Of a DNA stretch of 64,000 bases, positions 53,763 to 62,027 are shown one piece after another. Below the pieces are notes generated by a model. That model searched no databases. It was not told the DNA's origin and saw only the letters and a program-made list of their open reading frames with translations. The stretch is taken from contig NZ_CP085988.1 of NCBI RefSeq assembly GCF_020736365.1, forward strand, positions 812,001 to 876,000, in the 5' to 3' direction. The position numbers and the translations under genes are program-made. Every line of letters begins with the position of its first letter. Positions within the stretch are counted from its first letter, which is position 1. The DNA is from Clostridium sp. M62/1. GTDB taxonomy: Bacteria; Bacillota; Clostridia; Lachnospirales; Lachnospiraceae.

Positions 53763-54685
53763 ATGGACGGGACAAGGATCAGAACCTTCGTAGAAAACGA
53801 GGCGGAAGCGATGCTTAAAACTTACAGGCAGTTTCAGGTTCTCATACCTGCAGATGGGAGGGAAGGGGCCGCTCACACCGGTGAAGACGGGATGTATGTG
53901 GAAGCGCTGCTCAAAAGTTATATTCAGAAATTTCTTCCGGCAGGTCTGGAGGTGATGACTGGTTTCATCCTTCGGCCTGCGGTCAAGACCGGGAGCGGGA
54001 AAAAGGAGCGGGCAGGGGACAGGGATGCTCACTCCTCCCAGCTGGATCTGATTATCTTTGATTCTGCATCCTATCCTGTATTTCTGAGAATGGGAGATCA
54101 TGCGATTGTTCCGCCGGAAGGAGTTATCGGCGTAATTTCAGTAAAAAAGAATCTGTACTTTTCTCAGTTTGAGCAGGAGATCAATGCTCTTAAACAGGCG
54201 GGGAGACTGTGCACGGGGAAAAATGCTTTGGATCAGGAGGTTAAGGGCCCCTTTTTAGCGCTGGCTGCCATGGATACAAAGGAAAGTGATACAGCGGCGC
54301 GCCAGGGAGAAAAAGTGTTTGCCAGTCTGGACAGGATATTCTGTCAGGAAGGAAAAAACCGTTATGACTGGTTTCCCGGATACATAGGAGTGCTGAGCCG
54401 GTGGTCTGTCTGCAAATCCGGCCCCAAAAGAGAGCAGCCCGGAAAAAAGACAAAAAACAGGCTGATTATTTCCTCTTTGAGCACAGAGAACATGAAAATT
54501 ATCTGGGATTTCAGAAGATTATCGCAGGTCTTTTGTCCGTGTATTACGACAGGACAAGAGGAAATGAAAAGAGACTTGGCTTTGAATACTTTGCCTCGGG
54601 AAGAGGTTATGATAAAAAGCTGGGCTCCATTCCCTATGTGAAAGAGCATGGAGATCTCAACATGGATAAAAGGAAAAAGCTCTGA
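53763..54685 (+). CDS. DUF6602-like protein, full length only through a -1 frame shift
   Basis: The first 229 codons resemble DUF6602 proteins as I recall them: GAAHTGEDGMYVEALL, FLPAGLEVMTGFILRPAVKTG, HSSQLDLIIFDS, IVPPEGVIGVISVKK and FPGYIGVLSRWSV. The zero frame then turns into atypical sequence ending at 54641. The conserved end (DYFLFEHREHENYLGFQKII, LLSVYYDRT, GFEYFASGRGYDKKLG) lies in the -1 frame and stops at 54685. The crossover falls on two tandem slippery heptamers, and a -1 shift at the first gives 307 residues. An indel in the A runs (mutation or assembly error) is the alternative. It follows the RT by 44 bases. The nuclease-like Asp/Lys spacing is suggestive only. Confidence 0.8.
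54443..54458 (+). promoter_or_regulatory. Tandem slippery heptamers, possible programmed -1 frameshift site
   Basis: In the zero frame the codons read GGA AAA AAG ACA AAA AAC, giving A AAA AAG (54443-54449) and A AAA AAC (54452-54458). A AAA AAG is the dnaX-type bacterial -1 slippery site. Both are in the phase needed to pass from the start frame into the frame that encodes the conserved C-terminus. Confidence 0.6.
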
Positions 54686-54822
54686 ACCGCCCGTCTGGAA
54701 AAGTGTGGGTCAGATGAGAAATCTCAAAATTTCTGATACAGAGGTGATTAAGAAAAAGAGAGGCAGGCACAGCTGCAGCTTTTCAGCGGAAATGCAGCTA
54801 TGCCTGGACGTTTAACAGAACC

Positions 54823-55329
54823 TCAAATCCAGCCCAGATTTAAGACTGCAGTGCCGGCGCTTAAATAGGAGGCGAACAGACACCAGAGAAGATAGGGAAG
54901 CTGAAGGAGGGCAGCTCTTTGGCTGATGCTTCCAAATTCCCGGATCATCTGGAGCACGGCCGCTGCCAGAAGAACAGCCAGAACCGTTCCCCCGAAGCGA
55001 AGCCCGAGCCGGAAAAAGACGATGGGCCAGAGAAGGTTCAAAAGGAGCTGAAACAGGTAGGAAGCAGAGGCAGGCCTCAGGTCTGCCCCTTTTTTGATCC
55101 CCTCACGGATGACCAGATAAAAGCCAAAACCCATGAGAAGATATAAGAGGGTCCATACCACCGGGAAGACGGCCCCGGGAGGGCTCAAGGGAGGCTGATG
55201 GAGAGAGGCGTACACCGAGGGGATGTCCCCGGAGGCCCGAGAGGACAGAAAGCCCCATAAGAGCGGAAAGAGGGTAAAGACTGCCGCGGCCAGAGGCGAA
55301 AAGGAGGAGGGAGATTTTTTAGAATTCAT
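54823..55329 (-). CDS. tspO: TspO/MBR family membrane protein
   Basis: This 168-residue protein of five transmembrane helices belongs to the TspO/benzodiazepine-receptor family, which binds porphyrins and relates to stress control. It shows SLHQPPLSPPGAVFPVVWTLLY, the LLLNLLWPIVFF helix and PYLLWCLFASYLSAG, all conserved in the family. It converges on the retron-like locus, so the two are separate transcription units. Confidence 0.93.
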   Translation of the reverse strand: MNSKKSPSSFSPLAAAVFTLFPLLWGFLSSRASGDIPSVYASLHQPPLSPPGAVFPVVWTLLYLLMGFGFYLVIREGIKKGADLRPASASYLFQLLLNLLWPIVFFRLGLRFGGTVLAVLLAAAVLQMIREFGSISQRAALLQLPYLLWCLFASYLSAGTAVLNLGWI

Positions 55330-55630
55330 GGTCTGTGTCCTTTACAGATACGCTGCAAAATGGCAGCCAGAGCGGAACTGGTCAGTCCCCCGGGGATCCT
55401 GGAAGGGACTGTTCCAGTCCGGCTGTCCGGCTTTCTTTTCTGCAGGAAATTTATTATAATATATGGCAGAGAGCGCAGGTTTATGGCTTCAGTTTCGAGC
55501 AGGGATGAAAACAGGCGGGAATGGAGGCAGCTGCGCACAACGAAACAGAGGCGAGAGAGAAAATGGGGCAGAATACCCGGCCAGGGTCACAGGAGAATGG
55601 AGCGTCACAGAAGAACGGAGGTTTATAAAG

Positions 55631-56272
55631 ATGTCTGAAAAGAACGGGAACAAAAAGGACAGGGCGGTCACAGAGAAAGTGAATGCGAACCAGATGAAAG
55701 AACACCAGACAAAAGCAGAGCAGATAAGCACAGAGTACCGGGCAGTGTATCACTCTCCGGTGGGACTCCTCACGCTGACAGCCAGTGGCGATGCCCTGAA
55801 AAGCCTTGCCTTTGAGAAGGAGCGGTATCCCAGGATTCCTGAAAAGGGAACCCGGATCACTGTGGTTCAGGAGCCCTCCGGCGTTCTGGCAGAGGCGTTT
55901 CGGTGGCTGGATCTCTACTTTTCCGGCCAAGACCCTGATTTTACTCCCCCCCTTGCACCGGAGGGAAGTGAATTCCGCCGCCTGGTGTGGGAGGAGCTTC
56001 TGAAAATCCCATACGGCAAGACCGTCACCTACGGAGCCATTGCCGGGGCAGTGGCAGAGAAGAAAGGGCTTAAGCGCATGTCCGCCCAGGCGGTGGGAGG
56101 GGCAGTAGGACATAATCCCATCGGCATTATCATTCCCTGCCACCGCGTGGTGGGCTCCGGCGGAAACCTGACGGGGTTTGGCGGCGGAATCCAGGCAAAG
56201 ACGGAGCTTTTAAGGCTGGAGGGCGCTGATATGAAGTCCTTCTATGTGCCAAAGAAGGGGACAGCGCTGTAG
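55631..56272 (+). CDS. ogt: Methylated-DNA-[protein]-cysteine S-methyltransferase
   Basis: It repairs O6-alkylguanine by transferring the alkyl group to its own cysteine. The C-terminal domain has the active site IPCHRVVGSGGNLTGFGGG and the DNA-binding RLVWEELLKIPYGKTVTYG. The 213-residue length includes a 45-residue Lys/Glu-rich N-terminal extension. The start is ATG 55631 after GGAGG; a longer frame from 55463 lacks family resemblance. It converges on xylB. Confidence 0.94.
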   Translation: MSEKNGNKKDRAVTEKVNANQMKEHQTKAEQISTEYRAVYHSPVGLLTLTASGDALKSLAFEKERYPRIPEKGTRITVVQEPSGVLAEAFRWLDLYFSGQDPDFTPPLAPEGSEFRRLVWEELLKIPYGKTVTYGAIAGAVAEKKGLKRMSAQAVGGAVGHNPIGIIIPCHRVVGSGGNLTGFGGGIQAKTELLRLEGADMKSFYVPKKGTAL

Positions 56273-56295
56273 AAAATCAATTTTCTTCTGCCGCA

Positions 56296-57807
56296 CTATT
56301 TTTCGAATACCTTCTTTAAGGCCGGATAGAGAAGCCGGAATGTTTCATATCCCTCCTCATAGGCTTTCACAAGAGGTTTTTCGGGGAGTACCGTCTCCTT
56401 TACCCTGCAGAGCTTCTCCACGGCTGCAGGAACAGATGGAAAGGCACCGCCTGCAACTGCGGCCAGGATGGCTGCGCCGAAGGCAGGCCCCTCCTCGTTG
56501 GCCGGCACTTCCACCGGAAGGCCCAGGATATTGGCAGCCAGTTTCTTCCAGAGAGGAGACTTGGCGCCGCCTCCGCAGATGCGGGCAAAGGACGGCGCGT
56601 TCTTCTGAGCCCTGGCGATTTCCAGGGAATCCCGCAGGCCGTAGAGGACGCCCTCCAAAACGGCCTGGTTCATGTCTGCCCTGGTGGTGGAGGCATCCAT
56701 TCCGATAAAGGCGGCCCTGGCGTTCGGATCATTGTGGGGGGATCGCTCTCCCATCAGGTAGGGAAGATAGAAAACCCTGTTATGGCCCAGGGACTCTATC
56801 TGAGCCTGTTCTGTGTCATTGTCGCTGGTGTGCAGGACCTGCTCTGTCCACCACTTCCAGCAGGAGGCGGCGCTGAGCATGCAGCCCATCATGTACCAGC
56901 CCCCGTCGGCATGGGAAAAGACGTGAAGGGCATTGGAGGGGACCGGACAAAACTGGCTGGAGGGAATGAGAATGGTCCCGCTGGTTCCAAGAGACAGGCT
57001 GCATCCGCCGGCAGCAGCCGGGCTGTGGCCTGTTCCCTCTCCGGTTCCCTCTGCGCCTGTGCCGATAATCCCGTTTCCCACAGCGGCTGCCGCATTGTCA
57101 GAGGCTCCGGCAGCAGCGAAGACTGTGTCTGGAAAGCCCAGTTCTGCTGCGATTTCAGGGAGCAGAGTTCCTGTCTGCTCAAAGCTCTCACAGAGACGGG
57201 GCAGGATAGATTCGCTGATGCCGCACAGACGGAGCATTTCCTCTGACCAGCACCTGTTTCTTACGTCCAGAAGAAGGGTTCCGGCAGCGTCTGAATAGTC
57301 CGTGCAGAACTGTCCCGTCAGACGATAGTTTACATAATCTTTCGGAAGCATGATTTTGCGGATCCGTCTGAACAATTCAGGTTCATGGTGCTGCATCCAC
57401 AGGATTTTCGGGGCGGTAAAGCCTGCAAAGGCGATATTGGCCGTCTGCTCGGACAGCCATTCCTTCCCTATCTCCTGATTCAGCCAGTCTGTCTCACGGC
57501 CGGTTCTCCCGTCATTCCACAGGATGGCCGGCCGGATCACCCGATCTTCCTCGTCAAGGGCCACCAGTCCATGCATCTGTCCGGAATAGCTGACTGCCCG
57601 GATCTGTGACCTGTCAATTCCCTGCGTCAGCTTCTTTAAACCGGCCATGGTCTTTTCAAACCAGTCGGAAGGGTTCTGCTCTGACCAGCCCGGTTTCGGA
57701 AAACAGATGGGATATTCCTCTGTTACCGTGTTCCATACAGTTCCTTCCTCGTCCATCAAGAGGAGCTTGACGGCCGAGGTTCCCAGATCAATTCCTATAA
57801 AATACAT
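56296..57807 (-). CDS. xylB: Xylulokinase (FGGY family)
   Basis: It phosphorylates D-xylulose to xylulose-5-P. The 503-residue FGGY kinase has the N-terminal GIDLGTSAVKLLLMD, the catalytic-Asp region ILWNDGRTGRETDW, SLGTSGTILIPS and ARICGGGAKSPLW. Start ATG 57807 follows GGGAGGA; an in-frame ATG at 57873 lacks a site. It follows the isomerase gene on the same strand by about 110 bp, so isomerisation and phosphorylation of a pentose are probably coupled. L-ribulose or another ketose is possible as substrate. Confidence 0.92.
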   Translation of the reverse strand: MYFIGIDLGTSAVKLLLMDEEGTVWNTVTEEYPICFPKPGWSEQNPSDWFEKTMAGLKKLTQGIDRSQIRAVSYSGQMHGLVALDEEDRVIRPAILWNDGRTGRETDWLNQEIGKEWLSEQTANIAFAGFTAPKILWMQHHEPELFRRIRKIMLPKDYVNYRLTGQFCTDYSDAAGTLLLDVRNRCWSEEMLRLCGISESILPRLCESFEQTGTLLPEIAAELGFPDTVFAAAGASDNAAAAVGNGIIGTGAEGTGEGTGHSPAAAGGCSLSLGTSGTILIPSSQFCPVPSNALHVFSHADGGWYMMGCMLSAASCWKWWTEQVLHTSDNDTEQAQIESLGHNRVFYLPYLMGERSPHNDPNARAAFIGMDASTTRADMNQAVLEGVLYGLRDSLEIARAQKNAPSFARICGGGAKSPLWKKLAANILGLPVEVPANEEGPAFGAAILAAVAGGAFPSVPAAVEKLCRVKETVLPEKPLVKAYEEGYETFRLLYPALKKVFEK

Positions 57808-57919
57808 AAATTCCTCCCATATATCTGCAGCCCGGACAGGAAAATCCGGCCGGGCTGCAGATAAAACATTCAAAATGATTCCTAATTAATTCAAAACATT
57901 CATAAACAATAGGTCTTCC

Positions 57920-59422
57920 CTATTCCATCCGTCCAAAGGGGTTTTCCGTCGGATAACGGACGCCCTTCGGCTGATTGTAGCCGATCTCCTCCACCGGCAC
58001 GCCCAGATATTTGAATACCTCGAAGAGCTCTCTTCCGAAGCGCCCGAAGGCAACGGCCCCGTGGTGAGGGAAGTTTTTCTCAATCAGCACATGGCGGTAG
58101 AAGCGCCCCATCTCGGGGATGGCAAAGATTCCGATGGAGCCAAAGGATCGCGTCGCCACAGGGAGTACCTCGCCCTCTGCGATGTAGGCACGAAGCTGAT
58201 TGTCTGCCGTGCTCTGAAGGCGGTAGAAGGTAATCTCTCCGGGAGCGATGTCTCCCTCCAGAGTTCCCTGCGTCACCTCCTCGGGAAGGGAGCGGGCCAT
58301 GATCATCTGGTACTTCATCTCGCAGAAGGACAGCTTTTCAGAGGCGGTATTGCCGCAGTGGAAGCCCATGAACGTATCCTTTAAGGTATAGGGGAATCTG
58401 CCCTTGATGTCCTCCTCGAAGAGATCCTTCGGAACCGTATTGTTAATGTCCAGAAGTGTTACCGCATCCTGGCTGATCACTGTGCCGATGAACTCGCTGA
58501 GAGCGCCGTAAATGTCAACCTCACAGGAAACCGGGATTCCCTGGGCGGTCAGACGGCTGTTTACATAGCAGGGCACAAATCCGAACTGGGTCTGGAAGGC
58601 AGGCCAGCATTTTCCGGCAATGGCCACGTACTTGCGGTAGCCCTTATGATCCCGGATCCAGTCCTTTAAGGTCAGCTCATACTGGGCCAGACGGTGAAGG
58701 ATCTCCGGCTTTTTGTTGCCGGCTCCCAGCTCTTCTTCCATCTCTTTTACAATCTGCGGGATTCTCTCATCCCCGTCGTGCTTGTGGAAGGCCTCGAAAA
58801 GGTCAAGCTCTGAGTTTTCCTCGATCTCAACGCCCAGGTTGTAGAGCTGCTTGATGGGGGCGTTGCAGGCCAGGAAGTTTAAGGGTCTCGGGCCGAAGCT
58901 GATAATCTTAAGCTCCTTTAAGGCTGCCACAGCCCGCGCCACAGGAAGGAACTCGTGGATCATGTCGGCGCATTCCTCCGCGTCACCTACGGGGTACTCT
59001 GGTATGTAGGCTCTGATATTTCTGAGAGCCAGGTTGTAGGATGCGTTCAACATTCCGCAGAAGGCATCGCCGCGCCCCTGTGTCAGATTGGAGCCGCTCT
59101 CCTCGGCGGCGGCAATAAACATCTTGGGCCCGTCAAAATGCTTGGCAAGCAGAGTTTCGGAGATCTCCGGGCCAAAGTTTCCCAGATATACACACAGAGC
59201 GCTGCAGCCGGCCTTTTTAATATCCTCTAAGGCCTGAACCATGTGGATCTCGCTTTCCACGATGCAGACAGGGCATTCATAGATATCGTCGGCATCATAT
59301 TTGTTCCTGTAGGCATTGACAAGAGCCTCCCTACGCGAAACGGACAGGGATTCAGGAAAGCAGTCGCGGCTGACAGCCACGATTCCCACCTTGATTTTTG
59401 GAATGTTTTCTGAGTGTTTCAT
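57920..59422 (-). CDS. L-fucose/L-arabinose isomerase family enzyme
   Basis: This 500-residue protein belongs to the FucI/AraA isomerase fold and probably interconverts an aldose and a ketose with a divalent metal. The sequence has IVAVSRDCFPESLSVSRREAL, ALCVYLGNFGPE and a catalytic C-terminal half with CEVDIYGALSEFIG and GFHCGNTASEKL (likely Glu/Asp/His metal ligands). Neighbouring xylB and the sugar permease remnant upstream point to pentose or deoxy-sugar use. The exact substrate cannot be told. The ATG at 59422 follows GGAGGAAG. Confidence 0.87.
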   Translation of the reverse strand: MKHSENIPKIKVGIVAVSRDCFPESLSVSRREALVNAYRNKYDADDIYECPVCIVESEIHMVQALEDIKKAGCSALCVYLGNFGPEISETLLAKHFDGPKMFIAAAEESGSNLTQGRGDAFCGMLNASYNLALRNIRAYIPEYPVGDAEECADMIHEFLPVARAVAALKELKIISFGPRPLNFLACNAPIKQLYNLGVEIEENSELDLFEAFHKHDGDERIPQIVKEMEEELGAGNKKPEILHRLAQYELTLKDWIRDHKGYRKYVAIAGKCWPAFQTQFGFVPCYVNSRLTAQGIPVSCEVDIYGALSEFIGTVISQDAVTLLDINNTVPKDLFEEDIKGRFPYTLKDTFMGFHCGNTASEKLSFCEMKYQMIMARSLPEEVTQGTLEGDIAPGEITFYRLQSTADNQLRAYIAEGEVLPVATRSFGSIGIFAIPEMGRFYRHVLIEKNFPHHGAVAFGRFGRELFEVFKYLGVPVEEIGYNQPKGVRYPTENPFGRME

Positions 59423-59499
59423 GTTTGCTTCCTCCTGGTTGATAAAGTGATGAATAATAATAACAGCAGAGCAGACAGCCCGGCAATACAGCTCAGACT

Positions 59500-59584
59500 G
59501 CAGGTCAGCGGAGGGAGACCTGCCGGCTGAATTTCAGCCTGACTGGCCTCACGCTCCCTATGGGGAGGCTGCCTGTCTGACAGG
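59500..59584. repeat. Cluster of four short inverted repeats upstream of the isomerase
   Basis: Within 85 bp are GCAGGTC/GACCTGC (59500-59523), GGCTGAA-T-TTCAGCC (59525-59539), CTCC/GGAG around 59554-59567 and CCTGTC-T-GACAGG (59572-59584). On the minus strand they would lie in the isomerase leader and could form a folded RNA or be the scar of a lost gene end. Confidence 0.55.
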
Positions 59585-59662
59585 ACTTCAAATTCAGCGC
59601 TGTCTGTGCCGCTCCTGTCTTTGTATTAATCAAAATTATAACTCATTTAAAAAGACCTGGCC

Positions 59663-59746
59663 TTATCCTTTTACGGCTCCTGCCATGGAGCTTTCCGGTA
59701 TTTTCATAGCACAGAATACAGGCATAATGACGAGCGGACTTATCGG
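59663..59746 (-). pseudogene. Remnant of a MalG-type sugar ABC permease C-terminus
   Basis: On the minus strand the codons before TAA 59665-59663 read SMAGAVKG, the near-universal C-terminal end of MalG-type carbohydrate ABC permeases. The preceding PLVIMPVFCAMKIPES also resembles the end of the last membrane helix. No upstream part of the gene is found. The surrounding isomerase and kinase genes suggest that a sugar transporter was once part of this operon. Confidence 0.5.
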
Positions 59747-60116
59747 CAGATGACGCCCGGATATACGATACTATAGCCTGTCTCGTACACGCCCGAAATG
59801 TTTACGGGATAGATCATCCTGACAAAGAGTTCAGGCTCTGCCGGCTTCCGTCAAAAATAATAGCAGCAGAAAATCCTGCATAAAAAATAGAGCTGTGAAT
59901 CAGAAATGTACACACTTTTTTACAGGATCAATTACGGCGTCAGTATTCGGATAATATATAGAGATATTATACAATGTCTGCTGGCGGACTTCAACAGTGT
60001 ACCAGAGAGAACTCCCATAAGCTGCACTGCCGGGTTCCGAAAAGCAAAGCAGAGCAGGATAGCCCCTGAAACCCCGAAAAGCAAGGTAAAATCAGGGAAA
60101 ATCAGAGAAAAGGTAC

Positions 60117-60144
60117 TTGAAAAATACAAATTTTCCTGTACAAT
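60117..60144 (+). promoter_or_regulatory. Promoter of the ABC-F gene
   Basis: TTGAAA (60117-60122) and TACAAT (60139-60144) have a 16-bp spacer. Transcription should start near 60151, shortly before the leader hairpin. Confidence 0.65.
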
Positions 60145-60160
60145 AGAATAGGCAGAATTC

Positions 60161-60189
60161 AGAGGGGGACGTAAAAATCCCCCTCTTTT
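60161..60189 (+). terminator. Leader terminator (possible attenuator) of the ABC-F gene
   Basis: The perfect 9-bp stem AGAGGGGGA/TCCCCCTCT (60161-60169 with 60178-60186) is followed by TTT, 10 bases after the inferred transcription start and 130 bases before the start codon. Many ABC-F genes are controlled by antibiotic-sensitive leader terminators; this one may work likewise. Confidence 0.65.
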
Positions 60190-60316
60190 AAACATAGAGA
60201 AACACGCCCCGGCGCCTGCAGGTGCAGCTGCAGATACAAAGATAGATGACAGCCGGGCGTGGATTGCAGCAAAGGAAGCCATAAAAGCCAAATTAGGAAA
60301 ATGAAAGGGAAAAAAC

Positions 60317-61954
60317 ATGATTAGTGCAAGCAATGTAACATTACGGGTAGGGAAGAAAGCACTGTTTGAGGATGTAAACATCAAGTTTGTGGAGGGCAAC
60401 TGCTACGGCCTGATCGGCGCCAACGGAGCAGGAAAGTCAACCTTCTTAAAAATCCTTTCCGGACAGCTGGAGCCTACAAACGGAGATGTGATTATCACCC
60501 CGGGACAGCGTCTTTCCTTCTTACAGCAGGATCACTTCAAGTACGACAAGTACCCGGTTCTCGACACGGTTATTATGGGAAATGCCCGCCTGTACGAGAT
60601 CATGAAGGAGAAGGAAGCTATCTACATGAAGGAGGACTTCTCGGAGGAGGACGGAGTCAAGGCTGCAGAGCTGGAAGGCGAGTTTGCCACCATGAACGGC
60701 TGGGAGGCCGAGTCTGATGCGGCGAACCTCTTAAACGGACTGGGAATTGAGACAGAGTACCATTACCAGATGGTAGGCGACCTGACAGGCGCCCAGAAGG
60801 TCAAGGTGCTTCTGGCCCAGGCCCTTTTCGGAAATCCGGATATCCTTCTTCTGGACGAGCCGACAAACCACCTGGATCTGGATGCCATCGCCTGGCTGGA
60901 GGAGTTCCTGATCAACTTTGAGAATACCGTTATCGTGGTCTCCCATGACCGTTATTTCTTAAATAAGGTCTGTACACAGATTGCCGACATTGACTACGGC
61001 AAGATTCAGCTCTATGCCGGAAACTATGATTTCTGGTATGAGTCCAGCCAGCTTATGATCAAGCAGATGAAGGAGGCCAACAAGAAGAAGGAGGAGAAGA
61101 TCAAGGAGCTTCAGGAGTTCATCCAGCGCTTCTCCGCCAACGCCTCCAAGTCCAAGCAGGCGACCTCCAGAAAGAAGGCTCTGGAAAAGATCCAGCTGGA
61201 CGAGATCCGTCCTTCCAGCCGCAAGTACCCATACATCGATTTCCGCCCGGAGCGTGAAATCGGAAATGAGGTGCTGACCGTGGAGAACCTTTCCAAGACC
61301 ATCGACGGAGTGAAGGTGCTTGACAACATTTCCTTTATCCTGAACAGGGAGGACAAGGTGGCTCTGGTAGGCCCCAATGAGCAGGCAAAGACCGTGCTGT
61401 TTAAAATCCTGGCAGGAGAGATAGAACCGGACGAGGGAAGCTACAAGTGGGGCGTGACCACCACCCAGGCCTACTTCCCCAAGGACAACAGCGCAGAGTT
61501 TGACAATGACGACATTATCGTAGACTGGCTGACACAGTATTCGCCGGTGAAGGATGTCACCTATGTCCGCGGCTTTCTGGGCCGTATGCTCTTTGCCGGA
61601 GACGACGGCGTGAAGAAGGTGAGAGTTCTCTCAGGAGGAGAGAAGGTTCGCTGCATGCTCTCCAAGATGATGATCTCCGGTGCAAACGTGCTGATGTTTG
61701 ACGAGCCTACAGACCACCTGGACATGGAGTCCATCACTGCGCTGAACAACGGAATGACAAAATTCCCGGGCGTGATTATCTTCTCATCCCGTGACCACCA
61801 GATTGTCCAGACCACAGCCAACCGCATTATGGAGATCGTAAACGGCAAGCTGATCGACAAGATCACCACCTACGACGAGTACCTGGAGAGCGATGAGATG
61901 GCAAGAAAGCGCCAGGTATTTACGCTGACAGAGGCTGAGGAGAACGAGGACTAA
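60317..61954 (+). CDS. ABC-F family ATPase (YbiT-like)
   Basis: This 545-residue soluble ABC-F protein has two ATPase domains without membrane segments; such proteins act on the ribosome in translation or antibiotic protection. Domain 1 has GANGAGKST and LLLDEPTNHLD, with an unusual signature DLTGAQKVKVLLAQ. The linker is a charged helical arm (about 235-300). Domain 2 has a degenerate Walker A (GPNEQAKTV), signature LSGGEKVR and MFDEPTDHLD. Start ATG 60317 follows GAAAGGGA. The leader hairpin suggests conditional expression. A housekeeping role is as likely as resistance. Confidence 0.92.
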   Translation: MISASNVTLRVGKKALFEDVNIKFVEGNCYGLIGANGAGKSTFLKILSGQLEPTNGDVIITPGQRLSFLQQDHFKYDKYPVLDTVIMGNARLYEIMKEKEAIYMKEDFSEEDGVKAAELEGEFATMNGWEAESDAANLLNGLGIETEYHYQMVGDLTGAQKVKVLLAQALFGNPDILLLDEPTNHLDLDAIAWLEEFLINFENTVIVVSHDRYFLNKVCTQIADIDYGKIQLYAGNYDFWYESSQLMIKQMKEANKKKEEKIKELQEFIQRFSANASKSKQATSRKKALEKIQLDEIRPSSRKYPYIDFRPEREIGNEVLTVENLSKTIDGVKVLDNISFILNREDKVALVGPNEQAKTVLFKILAGEIEPDEGSYKWGVTTTQAYFPKDNSAEFDNDDIIVDWLTQYSPVKDVTYVRGFLGRMLFAGDDGVKKVRVLSGGEKVRCMLSKMMISGANVLMFDEPTDHLDMESITALNNGMTKFPGVIIFSSRDHQIVQTTANRIMEIVNGKLIDKITTYDEYLESDEMARKRQVFTLTEAEENED

Positions 61955-62027
61955 GGGGCAGAAGAAAGCCGGCAGCTGTCTTTCAGGCGAAGCAGCTGCC
62001 TGCTGTTTCAAAACGAGGAGGCATACC

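Larger units (their letters stand above)
59423..60316. other. Long intergenic region between the isomerase and ABC-F genes
   Basis: It holds four close hairpins (59500-59584), a permease gene remnant (59663-59746), an AT-rich stretch around 59930-59990, and the ABC-F promoter and leader hairpin. An 81-codon frame at 59906-60151 looks non-coding. The rest shows nothing I can assign. Confidence 0.6.

Noticed and set aside
53763..54641. Zero-frame DUF6602-like product as the complete protein
   Set aside because: After residue 229 the zero frame loses family resemblance, while the -1 frame carries the conserved C-terminus.
59906..60151. 81-codon gene upstream of the ABC-F gene
   Set aside because: No ribosome binding site, atypical composition, and it overlaps the ABC-F promoter elements.
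60301..60324. Seven-codon leader peptide overlapping the ABC-F start
   Set aside because: Its ATG is part of the ribosome binding region of the ABC-F gene and has no site of its own.
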